A stretch of DNA of 64,000 nt from assembly GCF_014041935.1 (NCBI RefSeq), contig NZ_CP059491.1:3162001-3226000 (forward strand), in the 5' to 3' direction. The notes below the pieces were generated by a model. That model did not search any database. It had not been told where the DNA came from and worked only from the letters and a program-made list of their open reading frames with translations. Position 1 is the stretch's first letter. Each line of letters opens with the position of its first letter. This document shows positions 17,135 through 25,222 of the stretch, one piece after another. The DNA is from Gordonia jinghuaiqii. GTDB taxonomy: Bacteria; Actinomycetota; Actinomycetes; Mycobacteriales; Mycobacteriaceae. The translations under genes were made by a program, and so were the position numbers.

Positions 17135-18532
17135 ATGACCGATCACGTCCACTACGGACACATCTTCCACCTGGCCGGCAGTCCCAGGATCACCGACGCC
17201 GTCGACGCGCTCGTCTCGACCCCCGACGGCGCGCTGGTCGTCGGCGAGGACGGCACGATCAAGTACGCGGGTGAGAGATCGGCACTACCGGCGGAATTCG
17301 CCTCGGCGCAGCCGCACGAACATCCCGGCGGCTATCTCATCCCCGGTTTCGTCGACACCCACATCCACTTCCCCCAGACCTACGCGGGCGACTCCTACGG
17401 TGGCGGCCAGTTGCTCGAGTGGCTCAACCTGTGCATCTTCCCGTCCGAATCGAAGTTCGCCGACCCCGAGTTCGCGCAGGCCGCCGCGGTCGAGTTCACC
17501 AAGCGCCGCGTCGCGGCCGGAACCACCGCGATGATGGTGTTCGGTTCGGCATTCCCCCACGCACAGGACTCGCTGTTCACCGAGACCCAGAGGGCGGGCC
17601 TGCGCATCGTGTCCGGACGGGGCATCCAGACGGTGGGCGGCGACACCGCCAAGCCGTTGCTCACCTCGGAGGAGGAAGCGATCCGGCTCACGCGCGCCGA
17701 GATCGAGAAGTGGCACGGCGCCGACACCGGCGACTTCCGCACCGCGCTCCTCCACGTGGCGATCGTCCCGCGCTTCTCTCTGTCGGTCACCACCGAGACC
17801 CTGAAGAACCTCGGAGATCTCTACGACGAGTACCGCGACCGCGGCGTGTACGTGCACAGCCACCTCAACGAGAACAACCGGCCGGGAACCGGTGAGGTCG
17901 ACACGACCAAGGAGGTGTACCAGGTCGACTCCTACCTCGACACCTACGACGGCAAGTTCCTCCCCGGCTCGCAGGTCGGCGGCAAGAGCCTGCTCGGGCC
18001 GCGCACGATTCTGGCCCACTGCGTGCACTGCCAGGACGCCGAACTGGCCCGCATGGCCGAGACCGGCACCTCGATCTCCCATTGCCCCGTGTCGCAGCTG
18101 TTCCTAGGCTCGGGCACCATGCCGTGGAAGCGCACCGTCGGATCAGGCGTGAACATCTCGGCCGGAACCGATTTCGGCGGCGGTGACGAGTGGCTCATCC
18201 CCCGTGTGCTCGGCGACGCGTTCAAGCAGCACATCACCGAGCCCGGGGACGAGGGTGTGTCGATGCACCCGGCGGAGATGTTGTTCCTCGGCACGCTGGG
18301 CGGCGCCCGCGCCTTGGACATGGAGGAGCGTTTCGGCAACTTCGACGCCGGCAAGGAAGCCGACTTCCTCGTCATCGAACCCGCCGACGCCCTCAGGGCA
18401 ACGCTGGAGAACGCGGTCCGCGCCGAGGACGCCGACCTGGCCCGTGATCAGACACTCTTCGGTCTTCTGATGGGAATCCGGGAGAGCTCGATCGCCGAGG
18501 TCTACGTCCAGGGGCGTCGGGTCACGGCGTGA
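17135..18532 (+). CDS. guaD: Guanine deaminase
   Basis: 465 aa. It is an amidohydrolase converting guanine to xanthine and ammonia, with one Zn. The metal-ligand motif FVDTHIHFPQ lies near residue 76. YVHSHLNENN near 232, ILAHCVH near 292, TSISHCPVSQLFLGSG near 312 and ISAGTDFGGG near 343 follow, as in the GuaD family. Start ATG 17135 follows CGAGGAGC. Its stop overlaps the start of the second ABM membrane protein (GTGA). Confidence 0.93.
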   Translation: MTDHVHYGHIFHLAGSPRITDAVDALVSTPDGALVVGEDGTIKYAGERSALPAEFASAQPHEHPGGYLIPGFVDTHIHFPQTYAGDSYGGGQLLEWLNLCIFPSESKFADPEFAQAAAVEFTKRRVAAGTTAMMVFGSAFPHAQDSLFTETQRAGLRIVSGRGIQTVGGDTAKPLLTSEEEAIRLTRAEIEKWHGADTGDFRTALLHVAIVPRFSLSVTTETLKNLGDLYDEYRDRGVYVHSHLNENNRPGTGEVDTTKEVYQVDSYLDTYDGKFLPGSQVGGKSLLGPRTILAHCVHCQDAELARMAETGTSISHCPVSQLFLGSGTMPWKRTVGSGVNISAGTDFGGGDEWLIPRVLGDAFKQHITEPGDEGVSMHPAEMLFLGTLGGARALDMEERFGNFDAGKEADFLVIEPADALRATLENAVRAEDADLARDQTLFGLLMGIRESSIAEVYVQGRRVTA

Positions 18533-19572
18533 GGGGCCCGATGCGGGTCGCGTCCGTGAACGCGCTCGTCGCCCACCGCCGAGGAGGGGTCATCGTTCCC
18601 GAGTCCAGCTCAGCACCCCGCCCCGCCGCGATCATCGCGGTGTCGGTGTTCCACCCGCTACCCGATGAGGACTTCGCCGACTGGGCAGCCACGCTCGCCG
18701 CCTCGGCGACCGACTCGCAGGGTTGCCTGGGCGCCGAGATCTCGACGGTGGCGCGGGGCCATTTCGAGCCCGCGGTCAGCGCCTCGTTCGCCGACGAGGA
18801 CTCACTCGACCGATGGCTCGACGGCCCCACCCGCGCACAGGCGCTGCGTGCCGGCCGCGACCGGGGATGGTGGCCGTCGGCACCCGTGCTGGAGGTGGCC
18901 GACGGATCGTCGCCGCCGCCCGGAATCGGCGCGTTCCGGCACGACATCGTGCCGGGCAAGGTCAACGAATTCATCGGTGCGCAGCGCGAGTTGACCGCGG
19001 CGGCAGGAACATTCAGCGGCTACGAGGGCACCGCGCTCTTCGTCGACGAGGAGGACGAGACGTCGCTGTCGGTGCTGCGGTTCCGCACCGACCGGCAGCT
19101 GTCGGCGTGGGTGTCCTCGCGCGAACGCAGCGAGGCTCTGGCCGGACTGCGCTCGAACCTGACCCACGACTTCGTTCCGATGACCAGTACGACCGCTTTC
19201 GGTACCACGGTGCGTACGGATCGGGGCCGCATCCTCAAGACGCCGAACTGGAAGTCGGCGATGATGGTGCTGCTCGTGCTGTATCCGACAGTGATGACCC
19301 TGTCGCGATTCCTCGGGCCGACGCTCGACCGCCTGGGCGCGCAACCGTGGCTGGCGCTGTGGCTCAGCCAGGTCGTGAGCGTCTCCCTGATGCAGTGGTG
19401 GCTGATGCCCTGGGCGTCACGTCCGTTCCGACGCTGGCTCGACCCGGTCGACGGCCGTGGCTGGCGCAGCAACACCGCCGGTGCGTGCGCGGTCGTGCTG
19501 ATCTATCTCGCCTGCCTGGCACTGTTCGCCAACGTCACCTGGCTCCAGTTCTGGGACTACGCCGACGGTTGA
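18529..19572 (+). CDS. ABM-domain membrane protein B (paralogue of A)
   Basis: 347 aa from GTG 18529 (overlapping the guaD stop), or 343 aa from ATG 18541. It has the same plan as the protein at 16038. Two ABM-like domains are seen: ISTVARGHFEPAVSASF in the first and VNEFIGAQRELTAAAGTFSGYEG, shown in part as EFIGAQRELTAAAG, in the second. Three membrane helices follow at about 243-263, 270-290 and 317-338. The two paralogues are clearly diverged. Translational overlap with guaD implies a functional tie. Confidence 0.8.
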   Translation: MRGPMRVASVNALVAHRRGGVIVPESSSAPRPAAIIAVSVFHPLPDEDFADWAATLAASATDSQGCLGAEISTVARGHFEPAVSASFADEDSLDRWLDGPTRAQALRAGRDRGWWPSAPVLEVADGSSPPPGIGAFRHDIVPGKVNEFIGAQRELTAAAGTFSGYEGTALFVDEEDETSLSVLRFRTDRQLSAWVSSRERSEALAGLRSNLTHDFVPMTSTTAFGTTVRTDRGRILKTPNWKSAMMVLLVLYPTVMTLSRFLGPTLDRLGAQPWLALWLSQVVSVSLMQWWLMPWASRPFRRWLDPVDGRGWRSNTAGACAVVLIYLACLALFANVTWLQFWDYADG

Positions 19573-19600
19573 GTGGCTGCCGCGTCAGGTCGGCATGCGG

Positions 19601-20017
19601 TCAGCCGACGACCCCGTCGAGATACACCCACCTGCCCTCGACACGGGTGAACCGGCTGCGTTCGTGTATCGAGCCACGTTCCGAACCGTTCCGGTAGAAG
19701 GCGGTGAACGTGACCTCACCCTCGGCGTCGAACGGCGAACCGGCGCGCGAGGACTCGACGTCGAGGCGATACCAGCGGGTCGCGTCGTCGAGGTCGAGCT
19801 CGTCGGGACGGGTGTCGGGATGCCAGCTCGCGGGCAGGTGATCGCGATCGCCGAGAGCGAAAGCCGTGAAGCGCGAGCGCATCAGCGCGGTGGCCGTCGG
19901 GGCTGCGCGCCTACCGGCGAGGATGGGTTCGCAGCACTCTCCGAACACCAGGCCGGACACACACGGACACCTCGTGCCGGGATCACGGTTTACCGATTCG
20001 CTGCCCACTCCTCGCAT
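19601..20017 (-). CDS. YchJ-family (UPF0225) protein
   Basis: 138 aa. The N-terminal cysteine-rich SEC-C-like segment CPCVSGLVFGECCEPIL is followed by a conserved NTF2-like domain. Markers are ALMRSRFTAFALGDRDHLPASWHP, shown in part as MRSRFTAFALGDRDHL, then RWYRLDVESSRAG and EVTFTAFYRNG. This is the YchJ/UPF0225 architecture. The start is uncertain: ATG 20017 is the first codon that gives the usual length and no clear ribosome site precedes it. It is convergent with the preceding gene by 28 bases. Function unknown. Confidence 0.85.
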   Translation of the reverse strand: MRGVGSESVNRDPGTRCPCVSGLVFGECCEPILAGRRAAPTATALMRSRFTAFALGDRDHLPASWHPDTRPDELDLDDATRWYRLDVESSRAGSPFDAEGEVTFTAFYRNGSERGSIHERSRFTRVEGRWVYLDGVVG

Positions 20018-20104
20018 CTTAGGGGTAGACAGAAGGCGGGTCGGCACCGCTCGACCCGGTCGCGACGCCGCGACGCAGAGCTCGCGAGACCGAAGGGAAT
20101 TTCC

Positions 20105-20338
20105 TTGTCGAACAACGTTTATCGAGTCATCGAGGTTGTCGGTTCGTCTACCTCGGGTACCGACGACGCCATTCGCGCCGCGATTGCGAGGGCGTCGCAG
20201 ACGGTCAACCACCTCGATTGGTTCCAGGTCACCGAGACCCGCGGACACATCGAAGACGGTCAGATCACGCACTTCCAGGTGACCCTGAAGGTCGGTTTCA
20301 AGATCGAGGGTTCCAACGACTCGGCCACCTCACCGTGA
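20105..20338 (+). CDS. Dodecin (flavin-binding storage protein)
   Basis: 77 aa. Dodecins form hollow dodecamers that bind FMN or riboflavin and often CoA. The family signature is complete: VYRVIEVVGSS at the start, DAIRAAIARASQTV, LDWFQVTETRGHIEDG and the closing FQVTLKVGFKIE. Translation begins at TTG 20105, with AAGGGA seven bases before it. No ATG or GTG gives the correct N-terminus. The last 9 bases overlap the 3' end of the opposing hydrolase gene. Confidence 0.92.
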   Translation: MSNNVYRVIEVVGSSTSGTDDAIRAAIARASQTVNHLDWFQVTETRGHIEDGQITHFQVTLKVGFKIEGSNDSATSP

Positions 20339-21199
20339 ACCGTCTCCGGTGAGGAACCCACCGATGTGCGCGGCGACGGCGGCCGGCTGGTCGAGCATGA
20401 GGAGCACTGCGGCGCCTGGGATGCCGACGTAGCGTCCGCGGGGCAGCAGGTCGGCGAGGCGAGGCCCGTGATCGGGCGGCATCACCCGGTTGTCGGGCGA
20501 CCACACCACGAGAACCTCACCTTCGAAGCCTGCGAGCGCCTCGGTCTTGCGGATCAGTTCCGCGTCGTCGAACTCGGTCGTCACATATTTGGTGACGTCG
20601 CGCCTGATGAGCGGGTCGGAGAGCGTCGGCTCGGTCCACCGTCTCATCTGGGCGGGATCAACGGGCCGGTTCACCATCCACCCCCACAACATCGGCTGTC
20701 GTCGTAACCATCCGATCCGGAGTTGACGCGCGGCCAGGGCGAGACCGCCCGGCAGGCGGACGGCGAGGGTCGCCATCTTTCCGGGGAGCCCGGGCGGGAA
20801 GTTCTCGAAGGCCTCACACGGCAGGATGACCATTCGCCCGATCCGGGAATCGAGACCCAGCGCGGTGAGGAACAGCGATCCGCCCCAGTCGGAGTGGACG
20901 AGCGTCACGTCGCGGAGGTCGAGGGCGTCGAGCACGTCGGCGGTCAGTCCGACCATCCCGTCCATCGAGAGGTCGGCGTCGTCGGCCAGCGGAATCCGGT
21001 GCGACCCCAACGGCAGCACCGGCCGGATGTAGCGGAAACCCTTCGGCAACAGCGGGATCACCGAGTCCCACACCGTGTGATCCATCAGCAGGCCGTGCAG
21101 GAGGACGACGGGTGGACCGGCACCTTCCTCGGCGTACTCGATGACCCCGGCAGGCGTCGCGACCTGTCGCATCGTCGCGACTTCACTGACGTCACCCAT
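20330..21199 (-). CDS. Alpha/beta hydrolase lacking the catalytic histidine
   Basis: 289 aa with a standard fold order: VVLLHGLLMDHTVW (oxyanion strand), VTLVHSDWGGSLF (nucleophile elbow near residue 100), VLVVWSPDNRVMPPDHG (acid). The elbow HSDWGG resembles haloalkane dehalogenases (HDWGG), which use Asp. The histidine that should sit in the late GxGH stretch is absent: the segment reads GAAVLLMLDQP. So it is either a non-canonical or a non-catalytic hydrolase. It is divergent from a TetR gene across the CTAG array and is probably its target. Confidence 0.75.
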   Translation of the reverse strand: MGDVSEVATMRQVATPAGVIEYAEEGAGPPVVLLHGLLMDHTVWDSVIPLLPKGFRYIRPVLPLGSHRIPLADDADLSMDGMVGLTADVLDALDLRDVTLVHSDWGGSLFLTALGLDSRIGRMVILPCEAFENFPPGLPGKMATLAVRLPGGLALAARQLRIGWLRRQPMLWGWMVNRPVDPAQMRRWTEPTLSDPLIRRDVTKYVTTEFDDAELIRKTEALAGFEGEVLVVWSPDNRVMPPDHGPRLADLLPRGRYVGIPGAAVLLMLDQPAAVAAHIGGFLTGDGSR

Positions 21200-21254
21200 G
21201 GCTCCGCTCCCTCATGCTCGTCGACGGCCGGACGGTGGCTGTAGAACCTCCACG

Positions 21255-21300
21255 CTAGAACGCCCACTCTAGAATGTTCACTCTAGAACAGATGCTCTAG
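21255..21300. promoter_or_regulatory. 14-bp-phased CTAG array, probable TetR operator
   Basis: CTAG starts at 21255, 21269, 21283 and 21297, exactly 14 bases apart. The units are CTAGAACGCCCACT, CTAGAATGTTCACT and CTAGAACAGATGCT, then CTAG directly before the tetR start at 21302. CTAG is rare in such genomes. The array occupies the divergent promoter region between the hydrolase and the regulator. Confidence 0.75.
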
Positions 21301-21301
21301 T

Positions 21302-21985
21302 ATGGCCAGGGTGAGAACCGACGAACGCATCGTGGTGGCGATGGCCGAACTCCTGCGCAGGCAGGGCTACGCCGCGACCGGCATCAAACAGATCGTCGAG
21401 GCGTCGGATGCGCCGATCGGCTCGATCTATCACCACTTCGCCGGCGGCAAACGCGACGTCGCCGCCGCGGCGCTTCGACAGTCCGGCGCCGCCTATGGCG
21501 AGCTCGTCACGATGGTGCTCGCCCCCTACGACGACATCGCCGAGGGCGTGGCGGCCGCGTTCGCCGCCGCCGCGGACACGATCGCCTCGAGCGACTGGCT
21601 GAACATGTGTCCCGTCGGCACCGTGGCCGGCGAGGTCGCCGACGCCGAACCGGCGCTCCGCGAAGTCGGCGCCGAGGTCATCGACTCCTGGATCGACCAG
21701 GGCACAACGCTGTTCGTCGCGCGCGGCCTACCGGAACCCGACGCCCGCTCGCTGATCCAGGCAGTCGTGGCCGCACTCGAGGGCGCGTTCATCATGGCCA
21801 GGACACAACGTTCCGTCGAGCCACTGCTCGCGGCCGGGCAGGCCATGAGGGCGTACGCGCAGGCACTGACAGTGCGTGACCAGAGCGCGCGTGACCAGAG
21901 CGCGGCCAGACAGCGCGGGAGCTGGCCCGCGACGACCGGGTCCGAGTCGGGAGAAGTCCGCGCTGCAGCGCGTGGTCGCCGATGA
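21302..21985 (+). CDS. TetR-family regulator (LmrA/YxaF-like C-terminus)
   Basis: 227 aa. The helix-turn-helix IKQIVEASDAPIGSIYHHFAGGK (in part: EASDAPIGSIYHHFAGGK) near residues 26-48 is followed by a helical domain with SSDWLNMCPVGTVAGEVAD, typical of the TetR_C LmrA/YxaF group. The tail after residue 190 is low-complexity (DQSARDQSAARQ). ATG 21302 lies at the edge of the CTAG array, so binding there would block its own transcription. Likely target: the divergent hydrolase and itself. Confidence 0.88.
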   Translation: MARVRTDERIVVAMAELLRRQGYAATGIKQIVEASDAPIGSIYHHFAGGKRDVAAAALRQSGAAYGELVTMVLAPYDDIAEGVAAAFAAAADTIASSDWLNMCPVGTVAGEVADAEPALREVGAEVIDSWIDQGTTLFVARGLPEPDARSLIQAVVAALEGAFIMARTQRSVEPLLAAGQAMRAYAQALTVRDQSARDQSAARQRGSWPATTGSESGEVRAAARGRR

Positions 21986-21998
21986 TTGACTGGTGCAC

Positions 21999-22817
21999 AT
22001 GAGTCATGAAGTCGTGGTGATCATCGGAACCGGCGGAATGGGCGCGGCAATCGCCCGGCGCCAGGGCGGCGGACGCACCCTGGTCATCGCCGATCTGCCG
22101 CACGCGCTCGACCAACCCACCGCACAGTTGCGGGCCGAGGGCTTCGAGGTGACACCGGTGCCCGTCGACGTCACCTCGAAGGAATCGTTGACCTCTCTCG
22201 CGGAGGCGGCATCAGCGCACGGAGCCGTGATCAACGTGGTGCACACCGCCGGCGTCTCCCCCGTCCAGGCGCCGATCGAGACGATCCTGAGAGTCGACCT
22301 CCTCGGCGTCGCCCTCGCTCTCGAGGTATTCGAGGGCGTCATCGCCGAGAACGGAGCCGGCCTGGTGATCTCGAGCATGGCCGGGCACATCTATCCGCCG
22401 CTGCCCGCCGACCAGGTCCGGCTGCTCGCCACCACACCGGCCGACGCACTGCTCGACCTCGCCTTCATCGCCCCGGCTGCGCTCGGCGACCCCGGTACCG
22501 CCTACGGAATCGCCAAGCAGGCCAACCGGGCCCGAGTGCAGGCCGCCAGCGTCGATTGGGGCCGGCGCGGCGCTCGCGTCAACAGCATCAGCCCGGGCGT
22601 GATCTCCACCGCGATGGGGCAGGAGGAACTCGCGGGCGGCAACGGCGAGATGATGCGGACACTCGTCTCGATGTCGGGGACCGGACGTGTCGGCACCGCC
22701 ACCGACATCGCCGACGCCGCGGCTTTCCTGCTCGGCAACGCGGCGTCGTTCATCACCGGCGCCGACCTGCTCGTCGACGGTGGCGTGGTCGCCGCACTGG
22801 CCGCCTCGTCGGGCTAG
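21999..22817 (+). CDS. Short-chain dehydrogenase/reductase
   Basis: 272 aa (GTG 21993 would add two residues). The NAD(P) motif is GTGGMGAAIARRQGG near residue 10. NVVHTAGVS corresponds to the NNAG strand, LVISSMAGHIY carries the catalytic Ser, and YGIAKQANRARVQ holds the YxxxK pair. The C-terminus NSISPGVISTAMG and GADLLVDGG is classical SDR. Between the Ser and Tyr there is a longer than usual insertion (PADQVRLLATTPADALLD). It lies 79 bases before eutB and may belong to ethanolamine or aldehyde metabolism; substrate unknown. Confidence 0.88.
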   Translation: MSHEVVVIIGTGGMGAAIARRQGGGRTLVIADLPHALDQPTAQLRAEGFEVTPVPVDVTSKESLTSLAEAASAHGAVINVVHTAGVSPVQAPIETILRVDLLGVALALEVFEGVIAENGAGLVISSMAGHIYPPLPADQVRLLATTPADALLDLAFIAPAALGDPGTAYGIAKQANRARVQAASVDWGRRGARVNSISPGVISTAMGQEELAGGNGEMMRTLVSMSGTGRVGTATDIADAAAFLLGNAASFITGADLLVDGGVVAALAASSG

Positions 22818-22858
22818 CTCGGCCGGACATTCGTCCTGCGCCCGGCGAACCCGGAATC

Positions 22859-22900
22859 TAGACTTCGGAGATCATGGCGCACCAGGACGACACCCGATGA
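22859..22900 (+). promoter_or_regulatory. -10 box and 8-codon upstream ORF coupled to eutB
   Basis: TAGACT (22859-22864) is followed 9 bases later by ATG 22874, which opens an 8-residue frame, MAHQDDTR, ending TGA at 22898-22900. That stop overlaps the eutB ATG (22897) by 3 bases. This resembles a translationally coupled leader peptide. Expression is unproven. Confidence 0.4.
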
Positions 22901-24306
22901 GATACGCCCAGGCGATCGCCGGGACGACGTATGAGTTCGACGGCCTCGTCGAACTCATGGCGAAAGCCACCCCGCGCCGATCGGGTGATGAACTCGCCGG
23001 ATGCGCCGCGAGCTCGGATGCCGAACGTGCCGCCGCCGCATGGCAATTGGCCGACGTACCGTTGGCCACGTTCCTCGAGGACCTGCTGGTGCCCTATGAG
23101 TCCGACGAGGTCACCCGTCTCATCGTCGACACCCATGACCGCGCCGCGTTCGGCGAGATCTCGCATCTGACCGTCGGCGGATTCCGCGACTGGTTGCTCG
23201 AGACCTCGGCTCGGCCCGACGCGGCCGAACGCATCACACGTGTCGCTGCCGGGCTCACCCCGGAGATGGTGGCCGCGGCGTCGAAGATCATGCGCAACCA
23301 GGACCTCGTCCTGGTGGCCTCGGCCGCCAGGGTGACGTCCGCGTTCCGCACCACCGTCGGGCTCCCAGGCCGTCTCGCCACCCGCCTGCAGCCGAATCAC
23401 CCCACCGACGATCCGCGCGGTATCGCCGCGGCCACACTCGACGGGCTGTTGATGGGCTGCGGCGATGCGGTCATCGGCATCAATCCCGCGTCGGATTCAC
23501 CGCAGGCCACCGCCGACCTGCTCCACATGCTCGACGAGATCCGGCAACGCTTCGAGATCCCGATGCAATCGTGCGTCCTGTCACACGTCACCACCACCAT
23601 CGACCTCATCGGGCAGGGAGTCCCGGTCGACCTCGTCTTCCAGTCGATCGCGGGCACCGAAGGCGCCAATGCCGGCTTCGGGGTCACGCTGGACATTCTC
23701 ACCGAGGCCGACGAAGCCGGCCGGTCGCTACACCGCGGCACCGTGGGCGACAACGTCATGTACCTGGAAACCGGTCAGGGATCGGCACTTTCGGCCGGAG
23801 CCCATCTCGGTACCGGAGGCAAACCCGTCGACCAGCAGACCCTCGAGACCCGGGCCTACGCGGTGGCCCGGGCTCTGGACCCGCTACTCGTCAACACCGT
23901 CGTGGGGTTCATCGGCCCGGAATACCTCTACGACGGCAAGCAGATCATCCGCGCCGGACTCGAGGACCACTTCTGCGGCAAGATCCTCGGGCTGCCGATG
24001 GGCGTCGACGTCTGCTACACCAACCACGCCGAGGCCGACCAGGACGACATGGACACCCTTCTCACGCTTCTCGGTGTCGCGGGCGCCGCCTTCGTGATCA
24101 CCGTTCCGGGCGCCGACGATGTGATGCTCGGCTATCAGAGCCTGTCCTTCCACGATGCGCTCTACGTCCGCCAGGCACTGGACCTGCGGCCCGCGCCGGA
24201 GTTCGAGGCCTGGCTCGCACGGCTGGGAATGGTCGACGGCCACGGGCGCATCGTGCCCGTGGATCCGGCGACCTCCCCCCTGCTGTCCCTGACGGCCGGC
24301 CGATGA
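22897..24306 (+). CDS. eutB: Ethanolamine ammonia-lyase, large subunit
   Basis: 469 aa (E. coli 453). It is the adenosylcobalamin-dependent lyase converting ethanolamine to acetaldehyde and ammonia. Strongly conserved stretches are RLQPNHPTDDPRGIAAAT, LMGCGDAVIGINPASDS, SCVLSHVTTTIDLI, YLETGQGSALSAGAHLG, VVGFIGPEYLYDGKQIIRAG, CYTNHAEADQDD and MLGYQSLSFHD. ATG 22897 gives the correct N-terminus. It overlaps eutC by 4 bases. No carboxysome-like shell genes or eutA reactivase are nearby. Confidence 0.96.
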   Translation: MRYAQAIAGTTYEFDGLVELMAKATPRRSGDELAGCAASSDAERAAAAWQLADVPLATFLEDLLVPYESDEVTRLIVDTHDRAAFGEISHLTVGGFRDWLLETSARPDAAERITRVAAGLTPEMVAAASKIMRNQDLVLVASAARVTSAFRTTVGLPGRLATRLQPNHPTDDPRGIAAATLDGLLMGCGDAVIGINPASDSPQATADLLHMLDEIRQRFEIPMQSCVLSHVTTTIDLIGQGVPVDLVFQSIAGTEGANAGFGVTLDILTEADEAGRSLHRGTVGDNVMYLETGQGSALSAGAHLGTGGKPVDQQTLETRAYAVARALDPLLVNTVVGFIGPEYLYDGKQIIRAGLEDHFCGKILGLPMGVDVCYTNHAEADQDDMDTLLTLLGVAGAAFVITVPGADDVMLGYQSLSFHDALYVRQALDLRPAPEFEAWLARLGMVDGHGRIVPVDPATSPLLSLTAGR

Positions 24307-25103
24307 CATCGCCTCGCCACAACGATCTGCCCGAACCCGGCGAGACCTCGGACGTCTGGGCGGAGATGCGGAAGACCACGCAGGCGCGCATCGGCCTCGG
24401 GCGCGCCGGGAACTCGCTGCCGTCGCGGCGGGTGCTGGAGTTCCAGGCCGCACACGCCGCCGCACGCGACGCCGTCCATGACCCGCTCGACGCCGCGGCA
24501 TTCGCGGGCACCCTCGCCGACCTCGGCATCGGGACACCGGTGGTCGTCACCAGCCAGGCGTCGACGCGCAGCGAGTATCTGCGTCGTCCCGACCTCGGCC
24601 GGCGGCCCGCGGATCTGTCCGAGGTGCCCTGCGCCGATGCCGAGATCGGCATCGTCATCGCCGACGGCTTGTCACCGCGCGCGGTCGTCGACCACGCACA
24701 CGGCCTGGTCGCCGCGCTCCTCGACGTCTTCGACGGCCGCTACTCCATCGCCCCGCCGGTCATCGCCACGCAGGCGCGGGTGGCCCTCGGCGACCACATC
24801 GGTGAGGCGCTGGGAGTCACCACTGTCATCGTGATCGTCGGTGAGCGGCCCGGTCTCTCGGTCGCCGACAGCCTCGGGATCTACCTCACCCACCTGCCCA
24901 GACCCGGCCGGACCGACGCCGACCGAAACTGCATCTCCAACATCCACCCGCCCGACGGCCTGAACTACGAGAACGCCGCGCGCACCACCGCCGCGCTGGT
25001 CGAGGGCGCCCGCAGACTCGGCCGGTCGGGCGTCGCACTCAAGGACACGTCGCGTCGGTCCCTGGAGACGTTCGACGACCCAGGGGCCATCGACGCCTGC
25101 TAG
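24303..25103 (+). CDS. eutC: Ethanolamine ammonia-lyase, small subunit
   Basis: 266 aa. It is the cobalamin-binding partner of EutB. Family segments are TQARIGLGRAGNSLPSRRVLEFQ (in part: ARIGLGRAGNSLPSRR), FQAAHAAARDAVHDPLD, VVIVGERPGLSVADSLGIYLTH (in part: GERPGLSVADSLGIYLTH) and NCISNIHPPDGLNYENAA. Start ATG 24303 overlaps the eutB stop. Its TAG stop lies in the palindrome CTAG (25100-25103), which also supplies the stop of the opposing small ORF. Confidence 0.96.
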   Translation: MTSPRHNDLPEPGETSDVWAEMRKTTQARIGLGRAGNSLPSRRVLEFQAAHAAARDAVHDPLDAAAFAGTLADLGIGTPVVVTSQASTRSEYLRRPDLGRRPADLSEVPCADAEIGIVIADGLSPRAVVDHAHGLVAALLDVFDGRYSIAPPVIATQARVALGDHIGEALGVTTVIVIVGERPGLSVADSLGIYLTHLPRPGRTDADRNCISNIHPPDGLNYENAARTTAALVEGARRLGRSGVALKDTSRRSLETFDDPGAIDAC

Positions 25104-25222
25104 GTCTCGAGCACAGTCACCGCACCGGTCGGTTGCCCACCCGCCCACTCCACGACGATGTAGTCGACCGGCCCCAGCTCACGCTCCGCGTTCTCCTCAC
25201 CTGCCGGGGCCGACGCGGTCAT
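25100..25222 (-). pseudogene. DUF6325-like remnant (40 codons)
   Basis: Short frame starting at ATG 25222, which overlaps the acyl-CoA ligase stop by 4 bases. The segment LGPVDYIVVEWAGGQPTG matches the N-terminus of the DUF6325 family (typically about 140 aa). The frame ends after 40 residues at a TAG shared with eutC on the other strand. The rest of the family domain is absent because the DNA beyond is eutC. Likely a truncated gene left at a junction; a functional micro-protein cannot be excluded. Confidence 0.5.
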
